Shown piece by piece: positions 36,345 through 45,013 of a stretch of DNA of 64,000 nucleotides (positions within the stretch are counted from its first letter, which is position 1; every line of letters starts with the position of its first letter). The notes beneath the pieces were generated by a model. The model did no database searches. It saw nothing but the letters and a program-made list of their open reading frames with translations, and was not told the DNA's origin. The position numbers and the translations under genes are program-made. This stretch comes from Scytonema sp045865695. GTDB lineage: Bacteria; Cyanobacteriota; Cyanobacteriia; Cyanobacteriales; Nostocaceae. The stretch is from NCBI RefSeq assembly GCF_045865695.1, contig NZ_BAACAP010000242.1, positions 1 through 64,000 of the forward strand, in the 5' to 3' direction.

Positions 36345-36384
36345 TCTCCATGCGATAGTAAAACTGTTGCAAAAGAACACGGAT

Positions 36385-37383
36385 ATGTACAGCTATCAAA
36401 TTCAATTAGAAGGCGAGGTATTGCGAGTCGGGTTTAATCGCACTTTACCAGCCCAAGGCGATCGCATAGTTAAAGATACCCTAGAATTATTGAACCAGAT
36501 GATTGATAGGGGAGAAATTACTGGAGGACACCGTCTTCTCATTGACGGGGCGCAATCTGTTGCTGTAGGTTATACGATCGCCCATAAACTCGCTCATTTA
36601 TACGAAGTCATCGCCGTTCTCGATCCAAAATTGGGTAGTAAAATCAGTACAAACACTGGCTCACTGAGATACAAAAACTATATAGTTACTATTTCTCATG
36701 GAACATCCCATAAAGTGGGGGATGTGATTGAAACACAAGAAAAGCAACAAGAGCGCAATATTCTCAAAGTTGTGTTGTGCGGTCCTCCACATTCCGGAAA
36801 ATCCTGTTTGCGAGAAGGTTTAAAACAGGCAATTTTAGGGACTCTGTACGCACCTTATCCCAGTATTTATCCCTATGTCATTACTGCTTGTCCCGATGGG
36901 GAAGGATCGTGGTATCAAAAAACTTACGAGCAAAATCAGGAATTAGCCAAGGATAATAAGCCTTGTCTGAGATCTGAACTTACCCCAGAATTTGCAGAAC
37001 AAGCTTCAAAATGGGTCACGAGTGCTAACCAGTTAATTAATATTGTTGATATTGGTGGTAAAATCACCCCAGAAAACGAGAAAATTATTGCACCAGCAAC
37101 CCATGCAGTTATCCTTGCAGCTGATACAAATGACTTTGCAGACTGGGAAAAATGTTGTCAAAAATTAAATCTCAAAATTGTTGCCAAGATTCACAGCATT
37201 TTACACGCTACTCAGGATGAAGTGTTTCTCCCCGAAGAATGGAAGCTCAACACCAACAAATTACTAGAAACAGCACCTTTACTCATAGGTAGCGTACATC
37301 ACTTAGAACGGGGAGAAGATTTATCAACTCGTCCAATGATAAAAGCACTAGCTGAAGTTCTGATTCATTTGACGAGATGTTAA
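36385..37383 (+). CDS. csx3: Csx3-ATPase fusion (putative ring nuclease)
   Basis: A 332-aa protein from ATG 36385 (TTG 36367 would add six residues). Residues 1-105 are a Csx3 domain: LLIDGAQSVAVGYTIAHKLA, AVLDPKLGS and VTISHGTSHKVGD. Csx3 proteins degrade the cyclic tetra-adenylate messenger of type III CRISPR; the His, Asp and second His expected of the active site are present, with Lys where Arg is usual. Residues 125-330 form a P-loop ATPase (CGPPHSGKSCLREGL). First gene of the plus-strand effector block. Confidence 0.82.
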   Translation: MYSYQIQLEGEVLRVGFNRTLPAQGDRIVKDTLELLNQMIDRGEITGGHRLLIDGAQSVAVGYTIAHKLAHLYEVIAVLDPKLGSKISTNTGSLRYKNYIVTISHGTSHKVGDVIETQEKQQERNILKVVLCGPPHSGKSCLREGLKQAILGTLYAPYPSIYPYVITACPDGEGSWYQKTYEQNQELAKDNKPCLRSELTPEFAEQASKWVTSANQLINIVDIGGKITPENEKIIAPATHAVILAADTNDFADWEKCCQKLNLKIVAKIHSILHATQDEVFLPEEWKLNTNKLLETAPLLIGSVHHLERGEDLSTRPMIKALAEVLIHLTRC

Positions 37384-37615
37384 GTAAGTCGGCACAATTA
37401 AAGTTAAGTCATCAGGGTTGTCATTTATCATTTGTCATTGGTCATTGGCAAGAGTTTCCAAAATATTTACGTTCTGTAATATACTTTGGTTGATTTCCAC
37501 TTACCTACTTATGGAGTGGTTGGAGAAAATTTGTAGTTTCAGTAAAGTCAGTATGACAGATTTTACGATGCTGAAAAAAAAATTATGATGAAAAGGGAGC
37601 TATTTTTCATTGAAT

Positions 37616-37776
37616 ATGACTAAAAAAATTTACACAGTCATTACTTTTGCTCCCGTTTTAAGTGGTTACATACTGAATCAAGAAGTAAATCTTGGCAAGA
37701 GTGGTATGATAACTAGTTCCCTAAAGTGGGACTTTCTTTAAAGCGTTGGGCGTATGGGTTAGCACTACCTTTATAA
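37616..37776 (+). pseudogene. relic of a cmr2-cmr3 pair
   Basis: ATG 37616 opens MTKKIYTVITFAP, which matches the Cas10 N-terminus in this window (YTAITFAPVQGF). It is followed, across a frameshift, by SWQEWYDN-stop-FPKVGLSLKRWAYGLALPL, ending at TAA 37774-37776. This matches the end of Cmr3 here (AWQDWDNSWFPEEG, FKRWGCGLALPL). An internal deletion thus joined the start of a cmr2 to the end of a cmr3, directly upstream of cmr4. Confidence 0.75.
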
Positions 37777-37824
37777 AAAGAAGAGTATAGGGCAGAAGTG
37801 AAGAGGCTTGTTAGTTCTATAGTA

Positions 37825-37949
37825 GGGATTTCCAAATTAAAAAAATCCTAATCTACTTCTTGTGGTAAGGGCTTCTAGCACGTCTTATTAAAATAGGCGG
37901 GTAAGGGCTTTCACCCCACAAATGGATAATTAATTTCTTGGAAATCTCT
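37825..37949 (+). mobile_element. MITE-like element, family AGGGAYTTCCAA, copy 3
   Basis: AGGGATTTCCAA (37825-37836) and TTGGAAATCTCT (37938-37949) bound a 125-bp version with the CTTGTGG and ATGGATAATT inner segments of copies 1 and 2. With the relic above it fills the 600 bp between csx3 and cmr4. Confidence 0.65.
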
Positions 37950-37981
37950 TAATTTTTCAATCTAAAATCCAAAATCGTAAA

Positions 37982-38911
37982 ATGTATCAAAAAGCTTACG
38001 GAATTATTGAAACTTTAGCACCCCTGCATATTGGCGCTAGTGCAGGAGAAGAAACAGGTAACTTAAACCTGATTTTTCGCGACCAGTTTACCCAGACAGG
38101 GATTATTCCCGGTAGTTCTATTCGCGGTCGATTTCGTGCAGATATGCGTCAAGAAGAAAAAGCTGATGATAAATCTAAACAAAAGCATGAGAAAGAAACT
38201 CAAGAAACACCTAGTAATGAATCAGGAGAAAAAAATGAGAAACTACCTAAAGAAAAAGTTAGTTTAGTTGAATACTGGTATGGAAAAGATGCAAAACCAG
38301 GGCTACCAGATAGCACGAGTGAAGGTCTCGTAAAAATAGAATATGCCTCTATTCTTTGGCTTCCTATTTATTGTCCAAGTCAGCCGGTTGTTCTGGTAAC
38401 TTGCCCTGCTTTACTCAAACGATATCAAAAGATAGCTGGAAAACCTATACAGACAATTGAACCTTACAGTTATTATGTACCTGATAGCATTAAAAAACCT
38501 GTGCGTTCTGCCTTATTTTTTAACTTAGGTTGTTTACCTCTAAAAAAAGCAGAAGCGAAACTGGAAGAGTACATAACTAAAGAAATTGAATCTATTCAAG
38601 AGTATCTGGTATTGGTAGTCAAAGATACTGAAATGGCGACCATTCATGATATGGGGCTTTATCGTCAAAGTCGGGTAGCTCTCAAGGAAGAACAAAAAAC
38701 TGTTGCAGGAACATCATTTTTTAATGTCGAGGCACTTCCGGAAGGAACTATTTTAGTTTTTCCCATAGCTTTGCGAACTAGCAATGCAGATGATAATCCT
38801 TGGAATAAATTTATACAAGATTCAAAAATTAATCTTTGTAAAGAACTTTATTTTGGTGGCTTAGAATCTGTAGGATTTGGTCGTACTAATGTCATTTTGA
38901 AAAAACCATAA
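37982..38911 (+). CDS. cmr4: type III-B RAMP protein Cmr4 (Cas7)
   Basis: A 309-aa backbone subunit of the Cmr effector complex. RAMP features: LAPLHIGAS near the N-terminus, IIPGSSIRGRFR, and the C-terminal glycine-rich GGLESVGFGR. Cmr4 normally cuts target RNA with an Asp in the thumb loop; by eye that position is Asn29 here (GNLNLIFRD). A charged linker (Lys/Glu-rich, residues 50-90) is inserted. Followed 26 bp later by the small subunit. Confidence 0.85.
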   Translation: MYQKAYGIIETLAPLHIGASAGEETGNLNLIFRDQFTQTGIIPGSSIRGRFRADMRQEEKADDKSKQKHEKETQETPSNESGEKNEKLPKEKVSLVEYWYGKDAKPGLPDSTSEGLVKIEYASILWLPIYCPSQPVVLVTCPALLKRYQKIAGKPIQTIEPYSYYVPDSIKKPVRSALFFNLGCLPLKKAEAKLEEYITKEIESIQEYLVLVVKDTEMATIHDMGLYRQSRVALKEEQKTVAGTSFFNVEALPEGTILVFPIALRTSNADDNPWNKFIQDSKINLCKELYFGGLESVGFGRTNVILKKP

Positions 38912-38937
38912 ATCAATTAATAGAAGGAGCATAAAGC

Positions 38938-39393
38938 ATGGCTCAAACTGAATCAAATCAAGTTCAAGAATTGAAGGAATGGCAACCTTATAATCTAGAC
39001 CACTATGCTCAAAAGCTAGTGAGTGATTTTCGAGACAAAAAAAATGTCTTAAATGAATCCCACAAAATGCGAATGGCAGTTGCATACGGTTTAGAGCGAT
39101 TTTGGGGAGAACATTTACGATTTGAAAGAGACAGTAAACAAGAAAGCAAGGAGAAGGGAGAGTACTGGAAAAAAGTTTGGGACACTCTGGCTAACGATAT
39201 TCTCAAACCAACAGGAATTCAGCTACCAAACGAAAAAGTGAGGTTTGACGAAACAGATAAAATTCAAAAAATGACAGAACGTATTTGGGAAATGACACTA
39301 GAAGATAGAACTATAGTTTTAATGGTACTAACCAAGTTTTGTGATTCTTTAGTTTGGTGGACGCAGCGGTACAAAAAGAAAGATGAGAACTGA
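38938..39393 (+). CDS. cmr5: type III-B small subunit, Cmr5/Cas11-like
   Basis: A 151-aa all-helical, charged protein between cmr4 and the next RAMP gene, the usual place and size of Cmr5. Segments such as LDHYAQKLVSDFRDKKNVLN and LTKFCDSLVWWTQRYKKK fit a helical bundle. The call rests on context; similarity to known Cmr5 is weak by eye. AGAAGGAG precedes the ATG. Confidence 0.65.
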   Translation: MAQTESNQVQELKEWQPYNLDHYAQKLVSDFRDKKNVLNESHKMRMAVAYGLERFWGEHLRFERDSKQESKEKGEYWKKVWDTLANDILKPTGIQLPNEKVRFDETDKIQKMTERIWEMTLEDRTIVLMVLTKFCDSLVWWTQRYKKKDEN

Positions 39394-39605
39394 TTTATAA
39401 AGTAACGCACCATAAGTAACTCAACAACAATAAACTTAACATACAGTAGAAACTGGGTTTCTCAAGCAACAGGTTTTATGTCTAATTTAGTTGACTTACT
39501 TATGAAAATGGTGCATTACGGCGCTTTACTTAGAGACTAGATTTACAACTCAGTTAAAACTTGCGCCTAACGCACCCTACAAAAATTCTAGTTTTACTTT
39601 ATAAA
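39394..39605. repeat. inverted-repeat element between cmr5 and cmr6-1
   Basis: TTTATAAAGTAA (39394-39405) and TTACTTTATAAA (39594-39605) bound 212 bp, with an inner pair TAACGCACCATAAGTAA and its degenerate inverse at about 39490-39518. No ORF. It separates genes that would otherwise be adjacent. Confidence 0.5.
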
Positions 39606-39626
39606 TGATTTTGAGTAATCAAGAAG

Positions 39627-41345
39627 TTGGTAATTATGAGTTTTGCTAAAGCATTTCAAAGAGCATTGAACAAGCAGGGACAAAATATGGAAGTACCGGA
39701 GATAATCAAAACCGAGCCAGAACTCGTTCCTCATATGTATCGCGCTCAAATACAACCTCGGTGCAGTTTGCAGTTTGCAGGCGATCGCACTCATCGAGAT
39801 ATATGGATTGAGCAGTGGGTTTATCCCAAGAAAGATGAAGATGACGGAAAACCAACTTACCAATATACAGAACCTGAAGATGTTATGGAGGAAGGTTACT
39901 TCTGTCGCTTTAAAGTGGAGTTTCCCTATCGACTGTTCAGCAATTGCGGACAGGATAGTATTTTTCGTCCCATGTTAGGTAAAAATGGGATTCCCTTTAT
40001 TCCGGGTAGTGGTATTAAAGGTTTATTTAGACGTGCTTCTGACTCAAAACAGGCTATTAAATACTGTGGAGACAACAAGCAGCTAACTCCCGGTATTCTG
40101 CGCTTTCACGGAGCCTACCCTGTAGGAGATTGGGCTAGTACGGTGACTAGGGGAGAGAAAACCCACTACCGCTTAGTAGACGTGGTGCATCCCCAAGAAA
40201 AGAGACAAGTCGGAATAGACGAAAAATCTACTAGCGCTTTCGCTTTGATTAGTTTCTACCAACCAAAGTTAGTTTTTGAAATTAGCAGCACTGAATTATT
40301 ATCTCAAGAAGAATGGAAAAACATATCAGGGAAGCTAAGAAGTGCCTTGAGGCAAGGATTAGGAGGAAAAACTAGCACTGGTTATGGTCTACCTTTTTTT
40401 ACTAAAAACCAATATGATATCGATTTAGCTTTGCATGGGGTGGGGATAACTCCAGTTTTGCTAACAGGAGAACCAGAGTTTCGTCCTAATGTATTTAAAG
40501 CAACTTTAAGGAGTCATGCTAAACGTCTATTGGGAGGATGTTGCCAAAATCAACAAGATGACAAGCGAGTTGAGAGAAAAATTGGGGAACTATTTGGTAA
40601 CACTCAAGCCCCCGGTAAAGTAGAGATTTATTGGGAGTTGCGAAACCCTTTACCAAAGACAGATTGGCAACCTACTTATAATATACGAGGCAATTTGCAT
40701 ATTAGCGCCTCTAATGCTGATGTGAAATTTCTCAAATATTTGATTAAGTTTGCTTACACAATGGGTGGTTTTGGTAAATCTTGGCGCAGAGTATGGCATA
40801 AAGATTTTTATCACAATAATCCCCATTACGATAAGTTAATTGGCTGTCATTGGAAATGCGAAGATTCCGACTGGAAAAATGACATCTCTGAGTGGGTTAA
40901 TGATATTAAAACACCAGAAAATTTAATAATTTTTCTCACGAATTTAGAGAACTTATGTAAGGAATATTTTAGGGTCGAAGAGCCTCAATATTTCAACTGG
41001 CGAGAAGCTTGGCATAAAGAACGTGTCGCAGTTTACAGCCAAATCGTTGATAAATCTCAGGTTATTGAACTATTTCATAAGGAGATTTATAAACAAACTC
41101 AGGCTATAGGTGGAAGAAAAACAGTAACAAAACGAAAAAATGGTAGAGAGGAAAGAACAGAAGTGTTAGTAGTCAGTTCTGTCTGGCATAGAATGCTACC
41201 AATTGGCGACGGCAAGCAATACCTAGAAATTGTTACAGTATTTCATGGCGATCGCACTCCTTGGCGGAACCAACTGCAACCCTTCATTAATAGTCTAAAA
41301 AATAAAGGGCTACAGTTATCTTGGGGACAAGAACCCCACAATTAA
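39627..41345 (+). CDS. Cmr6-Cmr1 fusion RAMP protein
   Basis: A 572-aa double RAMP protein. The first domain (about 50-275) has IPFIPGSGIKGLFRRA and GLGGKTSTGYG, as in Cmr6. The second (about 285-450) has FRPNVFKATLRSHAKRLLGG, a FGNTQAPGKVEI segment and MGGFGKSWRR, as in Cmr1. In standard III-B systems these are separate proteins at the 3' end of the crRNA. The C-terminal 100 residues are basic and unassigned. Starts at ATG 39627; ATG 39636 is an alternative. Confidence 0.75.
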   Translation: MVIMSFAKAFQRALNKQGQNMEVPEIIKTEPELVPHMYRAQIQPRCSLQFAGDRTHRDIWIEQWVYPKKDEDDGKPTYQYTEPEDVMEEGYFCRFKVEFPYRLFSNCGQDSIFRPMLGKNGIPFIPGSGIKGLFRRASDSKQAIKYCGDNKQLTPGILRFHGAYPVGDWASTVTRGEKTHYRLVDVVHPQEKRQVGIDEKSTSAFALISFYQPKLVFEISSTELLSQEEWKNISGKLRSALRQGLGGKTSTGYGLPFFTKNQYDIDLALHGVGITPVLLTGEPEFRPNVFKATLRSHAKRLLGGCCQNQQDDKRVERKIGELFGNTQAPGKVEIYWELRNPLPKTDWQPTYNIRGNLHISASNADVKFLKYLIKFAYTMGGFGKSWRRVWHKDFYHNNPHYDKLIGCHWKCEDSDWKNDISEWVNDIKTPENLIIFLTNLENLCKEYFRVEEPQYFNWREAWHKERVAVYSQIVDKSQVIELFHKEIYKQTQAIGGRKTVTKRKNGREERTEVLVVSSVWHRMLPIGDGKQYLEIVTVFHGDRTPWRNQLQPFINSLKNKGLQLSWGQEPHN

Positions 41346-41424
41346 AGCTAAATTTAAATGTTGCTTCTCGTCTTGAGGACTTCTTCCCACTATGCAGAGC
41401 TTACCTTTAGTTAAATAAACATTA

Positions 41425-42609
41425 CTAGATTTCTGTATTCAATGGCAATGCTAAGCCACATCCCCAGCGCTTGAAAGAACAGCCTTCTTCAGGAAACCAA
41501 CTATTATCCCAATCTTGCCAAGCCTGTTTGAGATCTGTTTTGAGAACATACACAGTTCCTGCGGGAACTGCATACCGTCCCCGCGACAGCCGTTTAGTTT
41601 TCCCGTCACCTCCCATCCGATAGCGAAAAGGGCTGGGACGTTCAGTTAGCAGAGTTTCTATTTCCCAAACTTTTTGCTGGGGACGATCGCATTCCAACAC
41701 CATGGGAAAGCGAGTTGATAGTCGATTTGAACCCCAAACTGCTGGAGTAATCAAGGCAAAACTCTTGCTCACAGGCTCCTTGAGGAGGTTTTGAGTAGAT
41801 TCGTCAAGTCCCAGACATTGCACTTCTACCAAATGTCCTTCACCACCAAAGCGATACCAACCTGGTTCAATTTTCATATTGGACAGGTAAATTAAACAAG
41901 TATCAGGGTTTAGTTGCATGGCGTTTTCCAGAAATAAGCCACCCCTTTCGCTACCATCTTCCAGTGTTTCTATCTTGACGCGCCGTTCATCTTCTCTAAG
42001 TTGAGGATGCAAGTGAGAAATCGATTTCCAAGGCTCAGCATAAACTTGAATCCAGTCAGCAAGCCCCTCTCGATCTGCTAGACATACTGGATATTTCCAG
42101 CCACAAAGCGCTATCTTTTCCCAATCTTTGATACTCATCCACGTACCTTTAGTGTATTTACCTGATGGAGATTGATTAGACTGGTTAAGCCATTGTTTTT
42201 TATAACTATGCCAAAACAATTTTTGTTTGACTTTACCCCGTCTAACTTCCTCACTATCTGTAGGAGGGTTCATTTCAACTAAGCAGTTAAACGGGGTAGG
42301 AACAAAGAAGTTTTGCGGTGATTTACTCCAAGCCCAAAAGGGACCAGCAAATTGGAATGGAGCTAGTTTTTCTTTCAGCTTTTTTTTGTCAGTTACTTCC
42401 TCGGCATAGGTAGCAGCAAATAACCCAGACAAAGTAGCCGCGCTCGGAGGAAAACTCGTACCACTACGCCCTACTAAGTTTTCTGGTGACAAAAATCGCC
42501 CTGCACTACCGTAGAGAAATCCTAATGGTTCAATAACAATTAGATATTGGAAGGGGAATTGAGTATTTGAGGCAGAGGGATTTTCTGAGCTTATTTTTAC
42601 TGCTGACAT
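41425..42609 (-). CDS. cmr3: type III-B protein Cmr3 (Cas5-like)
   Basis: A 394-aa RAMP subunit that holds the 5' handle of crRNA next to Cas10. Typical Cmr3 segments: PLGFLYGSAGRFLSPENLVG, FPPSAATLSGLF, GWYRFGGEGHLVEV and the C-terminal FKRWGCGLALPL. It overlaps the end of cas10 by 13 bp, so the two are translated together. On the opposite strand from cmr4-cmr6. Confidence 0.87.
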   Translation of the reverse strand: MSAVKISSENPSASNTQFPFQYLIVIEPLGFLYGSAGRFLSPENLVGRSGTSFPPSAATLSGLFAATYAEEVTDKKKLKEKLAPFQFAGPFWAWSKSPQNFFVPTPFNCLVEMNPPTDSEEVRRGKVKQKLFWHSYKKQWLNQSNQSPSGKYTKGTWMSIKDWEKIALCGWKYPVCLADREGLADWIQVYAEPWKSISHLHPQLREDERRVKIETLEDGSERGGLFLENAMQLNPDTCLIYLSNMKIEPGWYRFGGEGHLVEVQCLGLDESTQNLLKEPVSKSFALITPAVWGSNRLSTRFPMVLECDRPQQKVWEIETLLTERPSPFRYRMGGDGKTKRLSRGRYAVPAGTVYVLKTDLKQAWQDWDNSWFPEEGCSFKRWGCGLALPLNTEI

Positions 42610-44744
42610 AGGTGAAATCCTACCTTAGCTAAATTGATAATCCACTGATTCAAGGCTTTGTTGTTATCTGATAACTGGTTTTGAGGTTTGTTGCCTAAAA
42701 TTCCTTTTCGACAATCACAATCCCAGCGATGTTTCCAGAGGATATCTCGGTTAGTTTTACCAAAATAAACCTCAAATAAAGCTAATGCCACATCGATTTG
42801 TCCTCCCTCAAAAGCGTGACGGGACTCTAGTACAGCGACATCTTCATAGATGTGTCCCCAGTTTGCCTGACTATTTTTCTTACCGTCGCGATCGCGATAT
42901 CCCTGCAAAACATCCTGCAAAAACCACCAAGGACACACCCATTCTATATGGTTACCACTGTTGAAGAGGATACGGATAGCTAGGCGATCGCGTCCTTGAC
43001 TCTTTGCATTTTTCTCTGCTTCTCGACAATGTTGCAATACATCTCGTTGCGGGACATTCGGTGCAGCCCAAACAAATCCCACACTAACAGTAATTGGTTG
43101 TTTGTGCTGTTTCCATAAAGTATCAGTCTTTTCCGAATTGAATTCATAAAACCAATCTAAGCATTCTTGAGGCTTGAGTACAGGTTCTTGGAAGAGGTTT
43201 TCGGCTTCTTTTAGATTAAGTCCAGCTTCTGCCAGTGCTGCTTTTAATTCTCGATCGTTTTCTTTTAATTCTCGATCGTTTTGATGTTCGTTTATTATTT
43301 TAGCAAATCCCTGTTTGAGATTGTCAGAAATTTTAACATCTTTGTGTAAACCTTTCCAATTAAATTCTTTGTTAAATTCATCTATTTCATTCTTTAAGTT
43401 ATCTTGGTATGTTACTAACATATTACTTAAATATTTTACCAATCTAATCAAAAACTTTGTTTCAGGAGGAGTGCGATAGAATACACCCAATAAATCATCC
43501 CCACCTGCGTAAATAATTCTACCTTTACCCGTATGATCCAAACTAGGTTTCAAGTTTTTTTCACCCCAATCCAGCATTGCATAACTGAATTTGTTGAGTA
43601 ACTTAGCTTCCACAATTAAAGCTGCTATGCTGGCGTATTTGTATTTAAGAATCAATTGCAGACAGTCAGCAAACATCGTTAATCCAATGCACCAAGCAAT
43701 GCTGGCTAAGTATTGAAGATATTCTCCAGCTTTGTCACCATCACCTTTAAACCAACCTGTCCAACGATTATCAGGCTCGATTTTGCTCTGCTTTTTCTTT
43801 TTGTTGAGTCGGTTTAAATCGCGATATGTTTCGGGAACTTCTTGAGTAGGAATCCCGATAGGAGTAGCGATCGCCTCCAAAGTAATTAAGCGTTTAATCA
43901 GTTCTGGAATGCTCAATTCTTCAGTGCTATCAATAATAGATTCCCCATATTCTGCCATCAATTCTTGGTATTCTTCTAAACTTGGTCTAGGAAGTTTATT
44001 TTCAAGAAATTGGACAAAACCTTCACCATATCTCTCTACTAACGTTGGACGTGCTGTAGGTTCATTATCTAATTTTTGCTTTATAAACTCAATAAAAGTT
44101 TCTCCAACTGCATAACTTAGTTGTTTGTAAAAATCCCTGATTTCTGTTTTTTGTGTTTGGTAATCCCAGGTTTTTGGATTGTTAGTACCCAAACTGGGTA
44201 TAGCTATACCATCCGCTCCTGATAGAGTTGAACTTTCCCCAGTCCAGTTGATCGCAGTCCAGTTGCGCGAGCGCTTGACTTCGTTAACCTGTTCTCTAGC
44301 TGCGGCGATCGTTTCACCTTGTCCCCAAAAAAATTCCCAGGCGTAGTTTGTCCACAAATTCCACTCTCGCCGCCAGCAATATTTCCACTCGTATTGCGTT
44401 TGTGTGTACTTACCTTTTTCTTCAACCCATTTGTACTTAAGCTGTTGTTCAATCCAATCTCGACAGGTTTGGGTAATTCCACTCCAAGCTTGATTAAAAG
44501 CGTCGCTAGCACATTGAAAAGAAAAATCCCCTTCAATAATAATTATGTTGGGCGTTCCTTGAGTAACGTTGATTGAGGCTGGTGAAACTACCCAAAGTCC
44601 CTGACATCTGGCTTCATTACAAATGGCTCTAGCTAGGTATGACAGGATAAACGAACTTCCATACAAATCTCGGAGTTTGCGGGACTTTTCGATAAAGCCT
44701 TGCACTGGGGCAAAGGTAATTGCGGTATAGCAGGGTTGATTCAT
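42597..44744 (-). CDS. cmr2: Cas10/Cmr2, cyclic oligoadenylate synthase
   Basis: About 715 aa from ATG 44744 (MNQPCYTAITFAPVQGFIEK). It has an N-terminal palm-like region, GWFKGDGDKAGEYL, and the cyclase motif YAGGDDLLGVF (414-417), so it should make cyclic oligoadenylate when the complex binds target RNA. No HD nuclease motif is seen at the N-terminus, so DNA cutting is unlikely. The frame stays open to ATG 44969 (790 aa), but the first 30 codons there lie in a repeat element. The 18-nt tandem repeat encoding NDRELKE twice is an oddity. Confidence 0.87.
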   Translation of the reverse strand: MNQPCYTAITFAPVQGFIEKSRKLRDLYGSSFILSYLARAICNEARCQGLWVVSPASINVTQGTPNIIIIEGDFSFQCASDAFNQAWSGITQTCRDWIEQQLKYKWVEEKGKYTQTQYEWKYCWRREWNLWTNYAWEFFWGQGETIAAAREQVNEVKRSRNWTAINWTGESSTLSGADGIAIPSLGTNNPKTWDYQTQKTEIRDFYKQLSYAVGETFIEFIKQKLDNEPTARPTLVERYGEGFVQFLENKLPRPSLEEYQELMAEYGESIIDSTEELSIPELIKRLITLEAIATPIGIPTQEVPETYRDLNRLNKKKKQSKIEPDNRWTGWFKGDGDKAGEYLQYLASIAWCIGLTMFADCLQLILKYKYASIAALIVEAKLLNKFSYAMLDWGEKNLKPSLDHTGKGRIIYAGGDDLLGVFYRTPPETKFLIRLVKYLSNMLVTYQDNLKNEIDEFNKEFNWKGLHKDVKISDNLKQGFAKIINEHQNDRELKENDRELKAALAEAGLNLKEAENLFQEPVLKPQECLDWFYEFNSEKTDTLWKQHKQPITVSVGFVWAAPNVPQRDVLQHCREAEKNAKSQGRDRLAIRILFNSGNHIEWVCPWWFLQDVLQGYRDRDGKKNSQANWGHIYEDVAVLESRHAFEGGQIDVALALFEVYFGKTNRDILWKHRWDCDCRKGILGNKPQNQLSDNNKALNQWIINLAKVGFHLCQQ

Positions 44745-44880
44745 GTAACTGGTATCAATATTTTGAAGAAACTGCTGGCATAATACACCGACTATGGAAA
44801 TAGGGTCTTCCACTGCCCTGAAGGGTGTAGCTAATATGGAGTCATTCAATTGGGTAGAGGAAAGTACAACGATTAAGAAT

Positions 44881-44989
44881 TTATAGCGGTTCTCATCCGA
44901 ATAAGGTACAGTTTTATCCGCGTGTATCTGCGTGCATCTGCGGTTCCATAACTCTTTGATGTATTGCATCCAAGTGAGAACCGCTATAA
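44881..44989. mobile_element. 109-bp MITE-like element at the 5' end of cmr2
   Basis: Perfect 15-bp terminal repeats TTATAGCGGTTCTCA (44881-44895) and TGAGAACCGCTATAA (44975-44989). The interior contains the dispersed CCGCGTGTATCTGCGTGCAT repeat. It supplies the most upstream ATG (44967-44969) of the cmr2 frame. Confidence 0.65.
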
Positions 44990-45013
44990 TTAGCTTGTTC
45001 GTTTGCGAAACTG

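Noticed and set aside
37494..37520. TTTCCA and TGGAGT half-sites before the cmr relic as a sixth operator
   Set aside because: The halves do not have the N6 spacing and are in the wrong order, so it was not counted.
43909..44576. Plus-strand and alternate minus-strand frames inside cmr2
   Set aside because: Shadows of the Cas10 frame, which has clear family motifs.
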